Below are positions 5,834 to 6,711 of a DNA stretch of 6,711 bases, piece by piece (within the stretch, counting starts at the first letter, position 1; the number at the start of each line of letters is the position of its first letter). Below the pieces are notes generated by a model. That model saw only the letters and a list, made by a program, of their open reading frames with translations. It made no database searches and had not been told where the DNA came from. Both the position numbers and the translations under genes were made by a program. This stretch comes from Mariprofundaceae bacterium. GTDB lineage: Bacteria > Pseudomonadota > Zetaproteobacteria > Mariprofundales > Mariprofundaceae. The DNA lies in assembly GCA_030950825.1 (NCBI GenBank), contig JAUZQT010000064.1, positions 1 through 6,711 on the forward strand, in the 5' to 3' direction.

Positions 5834-6702
5834 ATGGCTTATAGTCAAGATTTACGTGAACGAGTGATTGCTTATGTTGAGAAAGGAAATACACAATTGT
5901 CCGCTTCTCAGCGTTTTTCCATAAATGAAAAAACAGTTCGAAAGTGGTTTGATTTAAAGGACGAAACTGGGTCTTTAAAGCCAAGAAAGCACCGTGGAGG
6001 TGTCCGCCCTAGAGTCACAAAGGAAGAACTTAAATTATATGTTGATGCTCATCCCAATGCGATTCTAAAAGATATGGCGGAGCATTTTAATTTTACTATT
6101 CCTGGTATTTCCTACCACCTACACAAGCATGGTTACGTTCAAAAAAAAAGAGCTTAAGATATGCAGAGCGTGATGAGTTAAAGCGTCAGATATTCCTTGA
6201 TGAGTTAAAAACTATACCCAAAGAAAACATTGTTTACATTGATGAATCAGGTATTTCACATCAAATGATTAACGAATATTGCTGGACGCAAAAAGGCTCT
6301 GAGGTTATTGGCGAAAGAGAGGGGGGTAAACGTGGTAGAACAAGCGTTATTGCCTCTTTAAATGGCGAGAATATAAATGCTCCGATGGTTTACTCGGGCA
6401 CAATGAATGGTCCGCTGTTTTTGTGCTGGCTGAAAAAGGTTCTTGTTGCTTCATTAAAAAAAGGACAAGTGGTGGTCATGGATAATGCAGCAATCCATAA
6501 AGTGAAGCAGGTGCGAGAGATTATTGAAGGGGCAGGTTGTTCACTGCTTTATTTGCCTCCATATTCCCCAGACTTTAACCCTATCGAAAATTATTGGGCT
6601 GTCATGAAGTCGCATATTAGGAAAATACGCGATCAATTTAAGGATATTAATGATGCTATTATTGAAACTTTAAAAAATACAAAATGCCACTTCAATTCTT
6701 AA
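5834..6702 (+). CDS. IS630 transposase (two frames, -1 frameshift)
   Basis: DDE transposase that cuts and joins the IS at TA sites. The first frame (5834-6157) gives MAYSQDLRERV, a helix-turn-helix (about residues 17-42, SASQRFSINEKTVRKWF) and a second DNA-binding segment up to HKHGYVQKKRA and a stop. The second frame, open from before the A9 run to 6702, continues SLRYAERDELKRQIF and holds the catalytic domain. In the joined 289-residue product the triad is Asp137 (YIDESG), Asp217 (VMDNAAIH) and Glu252 (FNPIENYW), with 34 residues between the last two, the DD34E spacing of the family. A -1 slip at 6141-6149 joins the frames, and the join gives a normal IS630 sequence. The start at 5834 is preferred to the adjacent ATG 5831, since GAGG at 5823-5826 lies 7 bases before it and MAYS is the usual family start. 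The first frame is also open upstream into the host lipoprotein, which is coincidental. Confidence 0.9.
6141..6149 (+). promoter_or_regulatory. A9 slippery site for -1 frameshifting
   Basis: Nine A then G lie exactly where the two transposase frames overlap. Read in the first frame as C-AAA-AAA-AAG-type codons, the tRNAs can re-pair after slipping back one base, giving QKKK-SLRY. Transcriptional slippage on the A-run would also serve. The first frame stops 6 bases beyond, at 6155-6157. Confidence 0.75.
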
Positions 6703-6711
6703 ACTACTATA
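6682..6711 (-). repeat. IS630 right terminal inverted repeat
   Basis: Read on the minus strand it starts TATAGTAGTTTAAG and ends GGCATTT, matching the left repeat at 22 of 30 positions. It overlaps the last codons of the transposase gene, whose stop codon is at 6700-6702, as is common in compact IS630 elements. Confidence 0.75.

Larger units (their letters stand above)
5762..6711 (+). mobile_element. Complete IS630-family insertion sequence
   Basis: The element sits inside the lipoprotein gene. Both outer ends read TATAGTA inward, consistent with a TA target duplicated at 5762-5763 and 6710-6711 and an IS body of 946 bp (5764-6709). Imperfect terminal inverted repeats of about 30 bp flank one split transposase gene that fills almost the whole element. 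IS630 elements are relatives of Tc1/mariner and insert at TA. Both ends and the transposase frames look intact, so it may be active or recently inserted. The right end coincides with the last base of the window. Confidence 0.85.

Noticed and set aside
5204..6157. A single 317-residue gene starting at GTG 5204
   Set aside because: The GTG lies after the lipoprotein signal, and the C-terminal third is the IS630 first frame. The IS left inverted repeat at 5762 separates two unrelated genes.

Overview
The window reads as a piece of a proteobacterial chromosome with moderate GC. A gammaproteobacterium or zetaproteobacterium is my best guess, from the style of the short class I ketol-acid reductoisomerase, the RecQ with an HRDC domain and the seven-helix BI-1 protein; no marker here settles the genus. 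Three intact housekeeping genes lie on the minus strand: recQ (211-2373), a Bax-inhibitor-1/YccA membrane protein (2731-3399) and ilvC (3622-4638). Each has its own upstream gap, so they look like separate units, not one operon. They belong to unrelated processes: DNA repair, membrane/stress physiology and branched-chain amino acid synthesis.

The gaps between them hold mobile and decayed DNA. Bases 1-137 resemble the 3' end of a group II intron cut by the window edge. The recQ-yccA gap holds a possible remnant of a GlcG/HbpS-type gene, a near-perfect GC-rich palindrome, and a MITE of about 163 bp with 19-bp terminal inverted repeats flanked by CTAG, ending just after the yccA stop codon. The yccA-ilvC gap has two inverted repeats and a good intrinsic terminator for ilvC.

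The right third, on the plus strand, is the most interesting part. A promoter-like sequence and two possible ATGs lead into six tandem AACC units at 4971-4994. Beyond them, in a different frame, comes a lipoprotein signal sequence (lipobox LSSC) and an FG-GAP/VCBS repeat domain. With six units the upstream start runs into a stop at 5005-5007. Loss of one unit, or gain of two, would join the start to the lipoprotein. This is the architecture of a slipped-strand, phase-variable surface lipoprotein in its OFF state.

The same gene is interrupted at a TA dinucleotide by a complete IS630-family element (5762-6711 counting both TA copies). The element encodes a DD34E transposase split into two frames joined at an A9 run, as expected for -1 programmed frameshifting. 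By chance the lipoprotein frame runs in frame through the left inverted repeat into the transposase. The rest of the lipoprotein gene should lie to the right of the window.
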